Shown here: one piece after another, positions 37,301 to 49,000 of the stretch
Numbering within the stretch: the stretch's first letter is position 1
How the letters are laid out: each line of letters starts with the position of its first letter
Assembly: GCF_001649575.2 (NCBI RefSeq)
Contig: NC_051431.1
Coordinates: 16,521,891-16,585,890 of the forward strand
DNA length: 64,000 bases
Direction: 5' to 3'
Source of the DNA: Kryptolebias marmoratus
Lineage: Eukaryota > Chordata > Actinopteri > Cyprinodontiformes > Rivulidae
The notes under the pieces: generated by a model
Seen by the model: the letters and a program-made list of their open reading frames with translations, nothing else
Database searches by the model: none
Told to the model about the DNA's origin: nothing
Made by a program: the position numbers and the translations under genes

Positions 37301-38095
37301 AAAAAAAATTGTGTTTCTCCTCATTTTGCACCACCTGGGCAAGAGCTTCAGGCGCTCTCTGCAAATTTGGATGCGCTAGACTGCGAGCTCACGACTACGA
37401 ATCACTATCGGCGTCCCAGTTTTGCCTGTTTGTAGAATCTGTGAGGGATATGCCTCCAGTGCTTGGAGTACATATGTTGCAGTTCACACACATACACACA
37501 CACACACACACACACTCACACACACAGCTGGGGGGACAGATCAGGAGTAAAGTATGTTCAGAGCAGGCATTTAGATGTGTGACTGCATGGAGAGCAGCCG
37601 GCAGCTTGTTCCTCACCCCGAGCATGTTGTAGAGGTAGTGGTACTGCTGTCCTGTGGAGTACAGCAGGTAGGTGCTCAGGAACAGCCAGCTGTTGGCTCC
37701 CAGCCACAGCATCTGCACACACAAGACACACCATGGAGAAAAAAACACAGTGTGCAGTCAAAACTGCAGCCATATCTTCATTATCACAGGGACTATCATA
37801 GGGGTAGACTGCATCTGAAACCTTTAAATGTTTCTGACTTTATGCCTGCTTCTACAAATGGTTTAAAGCGGCTGTAAAAGGCAGTGAGGGTCTAAAAATG
37901 ATGATTTGTGAGCATTAACAGTTCACTGTTTTGGTTTTATCTGCAAAGCAGCGCTAAAAGAGTAGATAAAACAGATGTGTGAACATTGTCAGGAGCTAAG
38001 AGGTTAAGTTTTAAAGTTTCTGACAAAGTTTTCCCCACCAGGACCAAGTGCTTCCCTCCCTCGTTGGCGACCCAGCTCCGCACCGACACGGCCAT
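22707..38095 (-). CDS. nox4: NADPH oxidase 4, complete, 18 coding exons
   Basis: Membrane flavocytochrome that passes electrons from NADPH through FAD and two hemes to oxygen, releasing mainly H2O2, with the p22phox partner. Coding exons in gene order: 38039-38095, 37617-37712, 34767-34877, 34414-34498, 32620-32717, 31958-31985, 31776-31848, 29791-29871, 28955-29114, 27817-27981, 27622-27684, 26843-26903, 26172-26253, 25666-25785, 25471-25579, 25231-25299, 22914-23014, 22707-22827. They sum to 1680 nt, giving 559 residues (human 578), all in phase. The start [16 protein letters not shown] matches the NOX4 N-terminus. Heme histidines are H105 and H119, then H194 and H207. FAD motif is HPFT (333-336). 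NADPH motifs are GPFG (392-395), GGIGVTPF (412-419) and CCGP (527-530). The C-terminus is FNKESFS. The shortening falls mostly in the extracellular E-loop (exon at 28955-29114). Gly before the second heme His is Val here (FSVVHV). The 3' UTR end was not assigned. Confidence 0.97.
23275..23550 (-). repeat. Dispersed repeat family R1, copy 8, at the 5' edge of a nox4 intron
   Basis: Reverse orientation inside the nox4 intron upstream of coding exon 22914-23014. Shows GTAGTAGCTGAGAGTCATT, then GTTAGCAAAATATCTCATGA and AATTCAAGATGGCTGCC, so parts of two units. Confidence 0.75.
24507..24519 (-). terminator. Oligo-T Pol III terminator of the tRNA-Asp gene
   Basis: A 13-base A run on the + strand (T run on the - strand) begins about 7 bases after the tRNA 3' end. 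It supports an active transcription unit instead of a tRNA-derived SINE, which would normally carry an unrelated tail. Confidence 0.7.
24526..24597 (-). tRNA. tRNA-Asp (anticodon GTC)
   Basis: Read on the - strand, these 72 bases form a complete cloverleaf and, as far as I recall, match the standard vertebrate tRNA-Asp. The 5' arm TCCTCGT pairs with the 3' arm ACGGGGA-type end, the A box is TAGTATAGTGG, the anticodon loop is CTGTCAC, and the B box is GGTTCGATTCC. No intron. An oligo-T run of 13 follows a few bases downstream on the same strand (plus coordinates about 24507-24519), a proper Pol III terminator. It sits in the nox4 intron between coding exons 25231-25299 and 22914-23014, in the same orientation as nox4. 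Confidence 0.96.
24990..25032 (-). mobile_element. LINE 3' tail stub with GGAT microsatellite
   Basis: GGAGAAGCGGGTAAACAAAA followed by GGATGGATGGATGGA is the usual 3' end of a fish non-LTR element. It lies in the same nox4 intron as the tRNA gene. Confidence 0.4.
27065..27110. repeat. (CA)n microsatellite in a nox4 intron
   Basis: About 23 CA units. Confidence 0.95.
29729..29766. repeat. (CA)n microsatellite just outside a nox4 exon
   Basis: Lies 25 bases beyond the donor of exon 29791-29871 (GT in - strand terms). Confidence 0.95.
34315..34353. repeat. (CA)n microsatellite in a nox4 intron
   Basis: About 19 CA units between coding exons 34414-34498 and 32620-32717. Confidence 0.95.
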
Positions 38096-38370
38096 GGTGC
38101 GTTCAGGGACCCCGCCGCCGCTGCCCGACGCCTCCACCGAAGCCTCTCGGTCCGGCCGAGAAAACGAAGAGCCGTCCTCCTCCTCCTCCTCCCCGCTGCC
38201 GTCCGTCCTGCCGGCGTCTGCTCCGCTCCGCTCCGTCCTCCCGGCACTCCTGCTGTCTGCGCTGGGCAGGTTTGGACTGTTCATCCCCCCTCCCTCGACC
38301 TCCACCTCCACCTCCACAACAACTCCGAACAGCCCAGCCAACCCATCTTTATTTGACTACTTCCGGTTTA
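38040..38370 (-). promoter_or_regulatory. CpG-rich 5' end of nox4 with ETS motif
   Basis: Dense CpG and G+C surround the nox4 start codon (38095) and continue upstream to about 38370. On the - strand a CCGGAAGT motif, the ETS/GABPA consensus, lies at 38359-38366. CpG-rich promoters with ETS sites are common in vertebrates. The long Ala/Pro/Arg-rich open frames here follow from base composition and are not called as genes. The transcription start is inferred to lie near 38.2-38.4 kb. Confidence 0.45.
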
Positions 38371-38509
38371 GCCTCCCGTGCACCTGTGGGCGTTCAAGCA
38401 AGAGGCAAAAACAAACAATTCAACGATTTACACATTTCTCTGTTGAGAACAAGTTTAATGAGCAGAGAGAACAATGACCGTCTTCACTAAGCTCCACCTC
38501 CTGTTTCTG

Positions 38510-38523
38510 CCACCAGAGGGAGC
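38510..38523 (+). promoter_or_regulatory. CTCF-like motif
   Basis: CCACCAGAGGGAGC differs from the CTCF core CCASYAGRKGGCRS at one position. A similar one-mismatch motif lies on the - strand at 10940-10953, upstream of tyr. Candidate insulators only. Confidence 0.3.
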
Positions 38524-38872
38524 CAGACACCAACAAGTCCAGGCTGCTTTCTGCTGCTAATATCAATTACTAATAGATTACATTAAGTTACAAGGAGCTC
38601 TTGTTTACGTGCGAAATTATTTTATAACAGGAACAGCTTTGAATCAAATTTAATTTAATAACATCTCAACAACTTCAGAATTGAAATAAAATAAAATAGT
38701 CTTTAGTGCCATTGCAATTCAGTTAAACAAAGGTGAAATTTGCAGCTGAAAGAGATACAAGGTAAAACAAAAGTAAAGTATTACGTAAAATATATATATA
38801 ATAACTCGAAGCAAATTTAAAGATGTTAAAGGTACTCATTGAAAACTATAAAATAAATCATAAAAAAGGTTA

Positions 38873-39371
38873 TCCTTGTGGTGATTTGGTTTTTCTATGG
38901 GTTTTGTTTATGTTTTATTTTTATTTGGTTTGGGTTTTTGTTTTGTTTCTATTCTGTTGTATTTGCTTTTTGTTTTGTCTCATGTTCATGTTTCATTTCA
39001 CCCTTCCCCAGTCACTCACTTGCCTGTTAACCACGCCCATCTACACCTGTCCCGACTCTGTAATCACTCCACCTGTTCCCACTCACCTCGTTATCCTCAG
39101 TACTCAAATACCCGGTCATTTCTCCCACTAGTCGCTGGTTCATTGTCTGTGTTAGTCGTCTGTTGCTTGTCGTAGGTTGTTAGTTGTTTTTTTTTTTGCA
39201 GTCTTGTCCCGATTCTTTCGCTCCGTGTTCATGTTCTGTTTTTCCTTTCGTTTTTGCTGCCTCGTCAGCTTTTTGTTTTCGTTTGGGTTCTTAGTTTAAT
39301 AAATTAGTTTTTTTATTTATAACTATGAGTCTGCGTTCTGGGTTCGCCTCTGTCTCCACGGTTCCTGACAA
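38873..39371. mobile_element. Dispersed nonautonomous element, same family as 16980 and 56141
   Basis: Opposite orientation to the tyr intron 2 copy. Ends GTCTGCGTTCTGGGTTCGCC... (at most loosely) near 39330-39350, then TTCCTGACA. Contains GCCCATCTACACCTG and a T-rich interior with TTTAATAAATTAG. No coding capacity. Confidence 0.55.
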
Positions 39372-40904
39372 TCCTGAACTATATAAATCAGTGCCGTAGA
39401 TTTCCAGATATACAAATATGCAATTCTATAATGTGGGTATGCAGTCAGTGTAAACAAATTACTTTTCTGAGTTTGCGAGAAACCACGTAGAAGCTTGACT
39501 CTCATGATTGACCTACATTAGGCTTACCACAGTCTGTGTAGGTAAACAAATATGGTGAAATCTGCCAAGCATAGAATCCCAGAGAAGACTTTTCGGTGGA
39601 AATATAAGAGTGGATCTGCTGCTGAACATGAAAGAAAACAGAAACATCAAGTAAGACAGCTGTCCAGAAGAAATATCGAGGCGGTCCGTAAAGACAGAGC
39701 TCAGCTTTCAAATACATACGGCTTTTGCACAACTTCAGCCAGACTGGTAAGTTTGTCGTTTCAACCTAACCTATTTTGTTATCTGCAAATTTTACCCAAG
39801 AAATCTCAGCGTAAATATGTACCAACACATCAAAACTGTCAGTTTTCTCGATCCAAAGCAGCTGTTCTAAGAATGTTGCCAATATTAACTGATTTTCAGT
39901 CACTTCTGCTGTTTCAGTAGGTTAAAACACCTAGATGGAAGCTGGCATCAGGTCACAAAGTTTGCCTGCAAATATTTAATTAAAGGACACATTAATCATT
40001 GATATGAGAAAAAAATATTGTGCATGTGTATCGTCTTGATGATATTGCAATAAGTACTTTTGAAAGGGGCAGAGTAGTGGCAGTAGTAGTGCAATGGCAA
40101 TAGGAATAAAATACTCTAAAATTAGATGCTTAAAAGTGCTGATACAATAATGTACAAATATGCTGTAATAGTTAAAAGTAATTAATTTTAATCACAGAGA
40201 TTTTCATAAATATTTACATCAAGATCTTAATAAACTAGGAGGAACTCACTGCTGAGAATGCTATATAGCAAAATAATGTGCTGCTTGACACTTTTTATCT
40301 AATTTGTTGGTTATATTTTGCTTTGTTAATCAAAACCAGCCCAGAATCTTAAGATAAGCCAAGAATAAACTAATATATTTACGTCTGGATAGTCGAGTAA
40401 GAAATGGAAATTTAACATAATGCAAATAGTGTTAAAAAATGATTATGGTTTCTGTTCCTGATTCCTGATTTTGGTTTGTAAAGTATTTAACAGATCTTTA
40501 AACTGAGTGAATTACTGGATCTCCTGACTGAAAGTGTCACAAAACACAGACAGGCTGTGACTGATCATTTTTCTGATTGCTGAAATGGTAATAAAATAAA
40601 AAACAACAACAATTGGGCTTCATTAATAACTGTTTAGAAACAGAAGATAAATGACCGCACAAACTGCGGAGACACAGGAACGTTTAGGTGCTCTTCTCCT
40701 TCCACCTCCCCCAGCTGGAGGAGGTGCATAATGTTTATGGTTTCAGATGTGTTTCCAGACCCGGACAAACCAGTTGGGAACAACTCTCTTGTTTCAGTTT
40801 GTGCGCAAAAACCAGATCCATGATGGGTTTTCCAGCCTGCTGTGGAAGAACTTGGCTGTTCTTGACCTCAGCAATCATGGTTGGGTCACAGCTGAACGCA
40901 GAGA

Positions 40905-41170
40905 CTCTGTCTTATACCCCAACAACACTTGGAATATGTGTGTGAACAAGTCTCAGCTACGACCTTGTCAAGTTTTAGCTCAGTATCTGCAGATTTGACT
41001 GAATTATAGCTATTTTAGTGTTTATAAAGGTCAGTTGGCTGTGGCGGATATCTTGAATTGAGTTGGCTCCCACAGGTAATCAGCAGTAGATGCACATCCA
41101 CTGATCATTTCCTGAAAGTTTTATTAAAATCCATCTGGTGAGTCATGAGATATTTTGCTAACAGACAAAC
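40905..41170 (+). repeat. Dispersed repeat family R1, copy 9
   Basis: Forward copy with GTCTCAGCTACGACC, GGTCAGTTGGCTGTGGC and ATATTTTGCTAACAGAC. First half of a doublet. Confidence 0.75.
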
Positions 41171-41174
41171 AGGG

Positions 41175-41475
41175 TGAACTCCAATAGTTAATGCCAGAGA
41201 TCTAAGTTAAGATTTTATGCAATTTGTTAGCGGTCAGAATATGTGTTGCAGAGCCATCTCAGCTACTACCAGACCAAAGTTTAAGTCAATATTTGTAAAA
41301 TTATAGACTTATAGCCATTTTTATGTTTCTTAGGGTCAGTTGTCTGTGGCAGCCATCTTGAATGGGGTTGACTCCAAGCGTTAATCAGTTGTTAATGTCC
41401 ATACAATGATTAAATTCTGCAAGTTTCATTAAAATTTGTTATCTGGCTCATGAGCTATTTTGCTAACAGGCAGAC
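41175..41475 (+). repeat. Dispersed repeat family R1, copy 10 (second half of a doublet)
   Basis: Linker AATAGTTAATGCCAGAG, then CTCAGCTACTACCAGACC, GGCAGCCATCTTGAATGGGG and TTTTGCTAACAGGCAGAC. Confidence 0.75.
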
Positions 41476-42224
41476 ATGCGGACACATACACACACGAGCG
41501 AAAACATAATCACATCATCTCAACATACCTTAAAGCAGGTGTAGTATTTAAGAGAGAGCTGTTTAAGGAAATAACCCAACCTTGTTTGTACAGTACAATC
41601 ATACTAATTAAAAAAAAAATTCTGATAAAGTTTAATGTTGCCAGGTTTGGGACATAGTCATATGTCATGTTTAAATGCTTGTGCATACACACCATAAGGA
41701 AAAGAAGAAAGCATGTTGCTGTGACCTGTATTTACTCCCCGCATTCCTGAGAGCAGAGAGCCCCCCTCCTCCCACACACACACACACATGCCCTGCTGGT
41801 TTGCGGCCCAGCCCATCTCACGAGAGAGCCGCCATCCGCACCAACACCACACAGCTGTTCAGAGAGCCGGGAGGGGCCGGGGCACAGCGGGGGGGCCCCG
41901 CATGTGATGTGGGAAAATCATGTCTGTCTTTGACTACAACCCTGCAGGAGGGCAGGGGCGAGATGTTGTGCCTCGACAGAAGCAGAGGAAAGAGTAAATC
42001 AAGTGGAAAGTTAAAGGGATAGTCTGGTTTATTTTTGTTTTTGAAGCGATGTTCTGTTTTATAGTTATCAGTAGTGAATAGGTATCAGTTATAAAGCAGA
42101 GTATGTAGAAAGAGGTAAAAGTCTTCCTCCATGCTAGGCTAATGGCTAACTAAACAAGGGCCCCTTTTGTCCTTTTCCTTTTCTCCTGCTTCCAACTTCA
42201 ACATTAATCGCTGTAGCCAGCCCA

Positions 42225-42520
42225 GTTTGTTTGTCAGCAAAACATCTCACGAACCATGGATCTTGATGAAAGTTTCGGAAAATGCATCTGCAGCTAATTC
42301 ACTTTTGTGGGTCAGTCCAGTTTTTTTTTTCTCAGAAATCAAGCTAAACTTTAATGTGGTAGTAGCTGAGAGTCGTTCACAACCCGTACTCTGACGTCAC
42401 ATGAGATTATTTCCAAGGTTTGGTCAAAACAGCTACATTTCATCATCTTTTCATCTTAAAATAATCTGTTTAAAACTCAGGCATGACAGGCGAGGGGCGA
42501 TATGCATTCCTTCAAGGAAC
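42225..42520 (-). repeat. Dispersed repeat family R1, copy 11
   Basis: Reverse copy with GTGGTAGTAGCTGAGAGTCG and the end GCGATATGCATTCCTTCAAG. Lies about 0.5 kb upstream of the naalad2 start. Confidence 0.75.
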
Positions 42521-42756
42521 GATAGGTCAAAGGAACTTCTGCTCATTCCAGAAGTTTTGAAGCTGTAAACATGTGGCCATTTTTTTTTTCTCTTTTACTT
42601 TATTCAGAATAAACACATGAGCTGAAGGAGAACATGTGAAACACGTTTTGCTCTTTAAAAACTCTCAACCTCCTTCTGCGCTGAACCTAAATTTCTGCTT
42701 GTTTTCTTTAAGGTAAGCCCCCCCCCCTCTCTCTCTGCTCACATAATGACAACTCC

Positions 42757-42775
42757 TGAGTCAGCACATCATTGG
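42757..42775 (+). promoter_or_regulatory. AP-1/Maf-like site and inverted CCAAT box upstream of naalad2
   Basis: TGAGTCAGCA starts at 42757, matching an AP-1 or small-Maf/NRF2 half-type element. ATTGG (inverted CCAAT) is at 42771-42775. Both lie about 280 bases before the naalad2 start codon, after a C/T-rich stretch. Position fits a proximal promoter, but no TATA box was recognised and function is inferred. Confidence 0.25.
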
Positions 42776-43045
42776 CCAAGGTGCACAACACAACAGTGAG
42801 TGTTCTGACAAAGCGAAGCTCTAATGACCTGCTCCCTCCTCCGACATTACCCTCACGGCCTCTTTCAGCCAAACACCGTCACCTCCCTCCCTCCCTCCCT
42901 CCCTCCCTTCTGTCTCTCTGTCTCACCCCGTCCCATCTCACTCTCCTGTTCTCCCACGGCGCACTAGTAAAGCAAATTGCTCCTTATCTGTGTGTCTGCC
43001 GAGCACGCCTGCGAGCGTGACGGCCAACTGGCAGCTGCTGGGACA

Positions 43046-46000
43046 ATGAGCAGGGAGAGCAGGCTGATCCGCTGGATCTGGTGGATTTTGGTCGTGACAG
43101 CTTTGTTCTTTTTGGGCTTCATCATCGGTAAGGAGCAGGGAACACGGCTCAACACCCACTGCATGACCCGGGGGTTCGATTCGAGGTCAAATTTGGTCCC
43201 TGAAAACAACAAGTGTTTTCAGGTCATGCTGCGGGAAGCCCCAGAAATCGTGTCAGAATTTTCAAGTTTTGGATAAGAAAACGCGTTATCAGTTTTAGAT
43301 TTCTTCAGAATGACCTGTGGGGTCTTGTTCAGGATCAGGGCGACCTGCGGTTTGTCACCACTTTGACACATTTCACTTGTTTGTGCTCGCAGCAGGTTCA
43401 CACTCCTTCGCCACGTCTATCTTTAACAAAGTGGTCATTTTACGCTCACAATGTGTATGATTACCCCTGCCGCTAATGTGAAAAACACAGCTCGAAAATA
43501 GTCTGATGTTGTTGCAAACATGATTACTGTGTGTTTTTGTCTGTGTTGCAGGTTGGTTTGCAAAGCCCTCACACGCAAACTCTGAAAAGCACAAAGATGT
43601 GAACAAATATCTGAAGGAGTTTCTGGATGAAATGCAGACAGACCGGATCAGAGAGCATCTCAGGTAAAAACCAACCCACTGAACCCGAAGTGTCCATTTG
43701 TTCCTTTATCCTGAAACTATTCAAGCTATGCAGTAACGTTCGCTTTAGGAGACCTGACCGTCTTCACATCCAGCAGGCTAAAGTGCATTCATCCATACCA
43801 TAAGAAAACAAACATCTCATTGTCCACTTCTGTGTTGTACAGACGGAGGTGGAGAGAGGGGGGGAAGCTGTAATACGTCCTAAAATTAGACATCAGCACC
43901 AGCTAACTGAATGGTGTTATTTCATTCCCTGACGGCTCTGGGGCCACGCAAATCACATGAGTGTCAGTAACTTGTCTTCTTCGCAGGAAATTGACCCAGC
44001 TCCCCCATCTGGCTGGAACAGAGCAGAATCTAAAGTACGCCGAGCAGATCCAGAAGGAGTGGCTGGAGTTTGGCTTGGACTCGGTGGAGATGGTGCCCTA
44101 CGACATCCTGCTGTCCTACCCCAACAAATCCCAACCAAACTACATCTCAGTAGTCGACCACCACGGCAGTGAGGTAAATATGTGTCGGGAACCTTCAAGG
44201 ACAAAGTCTTGTCTTCTTGAGGTTTTGTGTTTAAAACAACCGTTTTCACGTTAACCGTCTGTTAGCAAAATAGTTCACGAACCACTGGATGAATTTTAAT
44301 TGAACTTTCAAGAATGAACGACTGGATGTACACCTACAACTTATCAACGTTTGGAGCCAACCCAGTTCAAGATGGCTGCCGCGGCCAACTGACCTCAGAA
44401 AGCACAAAAATTGGCTATAGGTCAATCAATTTTACAGCTATTTAGCTGAGATTTGCTGGGGTCGTAGCTGAGAGTCGTTCCCAACACATACTCAGTGCAT
44501 AAGATCTCATGATATTGCATGAAATTGCAAATAACTTCTTTTTTTTTTTTTTCAAGGTTCGAACTACAGCTCCATTATCTCTCAACATAAGATGGTTTTA
44601 GTCAAAATCTCTGATGTGAAAGGCGGTGGGGCGGTATGCGTTCCTTTCAAGTAATTTATGAATGTATCTCGAGCGTAACTTGTAAACATTTAGTGACCCT
44701 AACCTGATTTACTCTGCGAAGGAAACCCTTTGTTCTCCACAGTTACTCTCTGTCTCTCGACTTTCACAGGATGCAGGTTTTCCCACACGCTTGAACAAAA
44801 ACGTTTAATTCAGTCTGAACGTCTGCATGTTTGTGGTGCTAACAGAGTTAACAGGCTGCGGGTGGAGTTCACAGGATCTCACACACCTCTCCAGGGCTGT
44901 CTCCCTGCTGCTGGGTTCTGCTCAGGTCCAAAGTCCTTTTATAGTCTCATTATTCTTAGATAAACCTCTGCTTGCGTCTTATGACAGGAGATAGTGATGC
45001 ACCACAGAGGCACCAAGACAAGGGGGTTTATTAGTGCTGCATGCTGGGAGATATTCAGGGATGTTAACATAATCAGGATTTCTAGCATGTAGTTTAGTCA
45101 CACATTTAAAAAAAAAAACCTGCTAAACAGTGCACACATTCATGCAATCATTGAGTTTGGATGCACAGAGAATGTTTCAAGTCTCTTTTATTAATAGTAA
45201 ACCAGGATCATCTGATATGGATTGTTGCAGATTATGTAAGTATGTTATAATAATCTGAATTTGTTTTCATGAAGCATTCATATAATACGCGTTTATTAAC
45301 AAGTAATCAGCCTTTACTGGTGTCAGCCTTAGGTGATGCCTTGTTTTTAAAGAAGCAAAAGCCCCGCCCCCCCAAAAAAAGTTGTTGATGTATGTCAAAA
45401 TTTTGAAAAAATCTATAGTCAGACTAACAGACAAACCAAGTCACACAAGCACAGAAATCCTGCAAATGAGAGCTAAACATTATTACAAACTAAAACAAGA
45501 TACAAAAGCAGCCAGCCGTGCCGTTCGACTCTGATGAGCTGATAAACGAAAGGGAAAAAGTTTCATAAATGCAACAAATGAGGACAGACTGCCTGAACAC
45601 GAGTGATACAGAAAGCTGACAGCAGGGGGAGGAAAACACACACACAAAGTCATGGAGGAAAAGCGAACCAGTACAGAGAATGAGCCATGACTACAAACTC
45701 TAAACCATGAGAGCTGCTGCTAATATTAGCTGATTAATCTGCTCATTGTGTGCCGAAATAACGCACATTGATTCATAAGGGGATATTCATAACTTTAAAA
45801 CCTGATAATGACTTAAATGAGGAAAAGCACAGGGGAATGTGGCAAATAAAAATCTTAAAACATGTTAATTTGGCATGAAAGCATCTTCATCAAAGTGGTC
45901 ATGCTTGATATTATAACCTGCTTGTTAGAGTTTGATGTGCTCATGGTAACATCTGTCATTATTAAGGAAATAGCTGCCAGTAACACAGAGAAGCTTAAAA

Positions 46001-49000
46001 TAAAATTCATTTGATCCCACTCATAGAGGAGAAGTATAGCTGCACAGTTAGGTAAACAATTAAAAGCAAAGTCAAGTACAAGTTTCTTAGGAGTGCTGAC
46101 CAATTTTAGAGCTTTCACCAACAAGACAAATAATGTCTTATTCATTTAAATTTAATTTCTGGTGGCCCTGTGCTGTCTTTGATCTGTCAGGTTTTCAACA
46201 CATCTTTGGCTGAGCCGATTCCACCGGGGTACGAAGATGTTTCTAACATTGTGCCTCCGTACAGTGCTTTCTCTGCCAAAGGACAACCTGAGGTACGCGC
46301 AGAACCAGCAAACACGCACCATCATCGCAAAGCAAACCAATTACTCTACTTAAGGTGTTTTTTTTAACGTCTGTTTGCAGGGGGATTTGGTTTATGTGAA
46401 CTACGGTCGCACAGAGGACTTCTTCCAGTTAGAGAGGGAGATGGGCATCAATGTGACGGGGAGGATTGTCATTGTCAGATATGGGAAAATATTTAGGGGT
46501 AATAAAGTAAGGAAAGATCTGAATCTTATGCCCCACTGTGGATCTTCTAGTATCTCTCGTACTTAATGAGTTCAATCATCACTGTTCTCTGACAGTTTTA
46601 CACTGCCAGCAGACAGAGATAAATATAATTTTGCTCACCATCACATGAGCATGACCCACAGCTCGGATTTACACTCTGTCTGTCCCACAGGTGAAGAACG
46701 CCATATTAGCCGGAGCAAAAGGGATCATTATGTTCTCAGATCCAGCTGATTACTGGGCTGCAGGAGTCCAGGTGAGACTTTAAAATCTCTGAGTCAACAA
46801 GAAAATACAGACAGAAATTTAGAATCTAGCCTATTTTTTTTTTTTCATCAAAAATTAACCACATTGTAGGGACCAAAAAATATAGTAGATTTAAGATAAC
46901 GTCTGTGATTAAATGTGTCCGTGTCCAGCCGTACCCTGATGGCTGGAACCTGCCTGGAAGAGGAGCTCAGAGAGGAAATGTTCTGAACCTGAACGGAGCA
47001 GGAGACCCCCTCACACCTGGCTACCCTGCTAAAGGTGTGGTATTTTGTTTTATGTAGCCTAGTACAGGGGTAGGCAACCGTGGTCCTGGAGTGCCACTAT
47101 CCTGCATGTTTTACTTCTTTCCCTGCTCCAACACACCTGATTCAGTGGTTAAATCACCTCTTCATGTTCCGCAGAAGCCTGTTAATCACCCATTGGTTCA
47201 AATCAGGTGTGTTGGAGCAGAGAAACAAGTAAAACATGCAGGATAGTGGCTCTCCAGGAGCAGGGTTGCCCACCCCTGGCCTAGTAGGAGTGCACCAACA
47301 GCACAATAAGCCATAGAAATGTCTTATTCTTTTCAGAATACACCTACAGACTCAGCCTGGAGGAAGGAGTGGGACTTCCAAGCATCCCTGTGCATCCGAT
47401 CGGCTTTCATGATGCAGTTCACCTGCTGAAGTAAAACTGCTTCTCCTTCTGATCATCCATCCATCAATTTTCTTTACCCGTTTCTCCATTCCAGGTCGCG
47501 GGGCGCTGGTGCCTATCCCCAGCAGTCCTCTTTCTGATCAAAAATTTTTTTTATATTTAGCTACATGCTATTTCTTGTCAACTTTGGATAAAATAGCACA
47601 AATTTGCTCATGTTCTTGAAATGATGTGTACACTGTTTGTATTATTAATTGTGTGTTTGAATGATTTCCTGTTCAACAGGAACATGGGAGGACCGATTCC
47701 ACCCAACAACTGGAAAGGAGCTCTGAATGTCTCCTACAGGATCGGCCCAGGCTTTATAGAGGACCTTAAGAGCCAGTAAGAGCTCCTCTGAAGTCCTCTC
47801 CTCTGCAGTGTTGAAGTGGCCACTTGTGTCCTCTTCATGCTGCCATTATGGGATTCTCACATCCTCCTTCTGGCTTCAAAATTGACCCATTTCCTCTCAT
47901 TTTATTATTGTCTTTCTACCACCTCACTCTTGTTCTCACTCCATCTATGCGCCGCTTTTTTTTTTGTTGCTCTTGCTCCGAAAGTATGAGCTGAAGTGGC
48001 AAAGAGCCAACTAACGAACAATAAGGGCTCTTGTGTTTGTGACACACATTCACGCTCGCACGTAACCCTGCATGGAAACAGCATGTGACTTGACAAACAA
48101 ACACCCACGGGAACACTAGAATTAACTTATTTACTCACACTGCATTTTATGTACCGAGCTGAATTCAGGTTAGGTGCTGCAGTTTGAGAGCGCTGCTCCT
48201 CTTTTACCTGCACGTCTCCCCTCTGTCGGTCTTCTGCAAAGGCATCAAATGAGCACTAATTCTCCTTACAGCAGTCATTTTCTGTGCAATCTAACTCTGA
48301 TGGTGTGCTGCTGTGCACTGCAGCATTTTTCTTTGTATCCATTTCTTTCCTCCATGCTTATTACTTATTTTGTTTCTGTTTGTTGCAGCAAAGTGCGTAT
48401 GAACATTCACACTAATAACCAGGTCACCAGGGTCTACAATGTCATCGGAAAGATCAGAGGAGCTCTAGAGCCAGGTACTCACTTCTAACCTAAACATGCA
48501 ACAGATACGTATAGATATGAGTGTTATTAGAATAAATGTGTTGCTTTTTTTAGGACTAAAAAAGACAGATTCTGATCTTCTTGATATGTCATTTTTCTCC
48601 TGTTCTGTGCTGTTGGTGGGTTTGTGTAGACAGATATGTGATTCTGGGAGGACACCGTGATGCCTGGGTGTTCGGAGGAATCGATCCCATGTCTGGAGCT
48701 GCAGTGGTCCACGAAACTGTGAGAAGTGCTGGCAGGCTGCTTGGAAAAGGTGAGAGTTTGCAAGTGAGTAAATGACTCAACATTTATGTCCTCACCATGT
48801 CTGTGTGTGTGTGTGTGTGTGTGTGTAGGCTGGAGGCCGAGGAGGACTATAATATTTGCCTCCTGGGATGCAGAGGAGTTTGGCCTGCTGGGATCTACAG
48901 AATGGGCAGAGGTGCCACATAAATGCAGTCATACAGATACATGCTTACTGATGGACACCCACATTGACTAAACTTCATTCTTTCCAACAGGATAATGCCA

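Larger units (their letters stand above)
38096..43045. other. Divergent intergenic region between nox4 and naalad2
   Basis: The two genes are transcribed away from each other. The region holds the nox4 CpG-rich 5' flank (to about 38370), a CTCF-like motif (38510-38523), a dispersed element (38873-39371), an unassigned open frame (39552-39920), R1 repeat copies near 40.9-41.5 and 42.2-42.5 kb, a G+C-rich patch (41810-41910) and a (CCCT)n tract (about 42885-42908). No further gene seen. Confidence 0.6.

Noticed and set aside
37937..38477. Several overlapping Ala/Pro/Ser/Arg-rich frames at the nox4 promoter
   Set aside because: They follow from the CpG-rich composition; only the 19 codons at 38039-38095 belong to a protein.
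43160..43185. GGGGGTTCGATTCGAGG resembling a tRNA B box in naalad2 intron 1
   Set aside because: No matching A box, acceptor stem or anticodon arm nearby. A similar lone match near 32590 was dismissed for the same reason.
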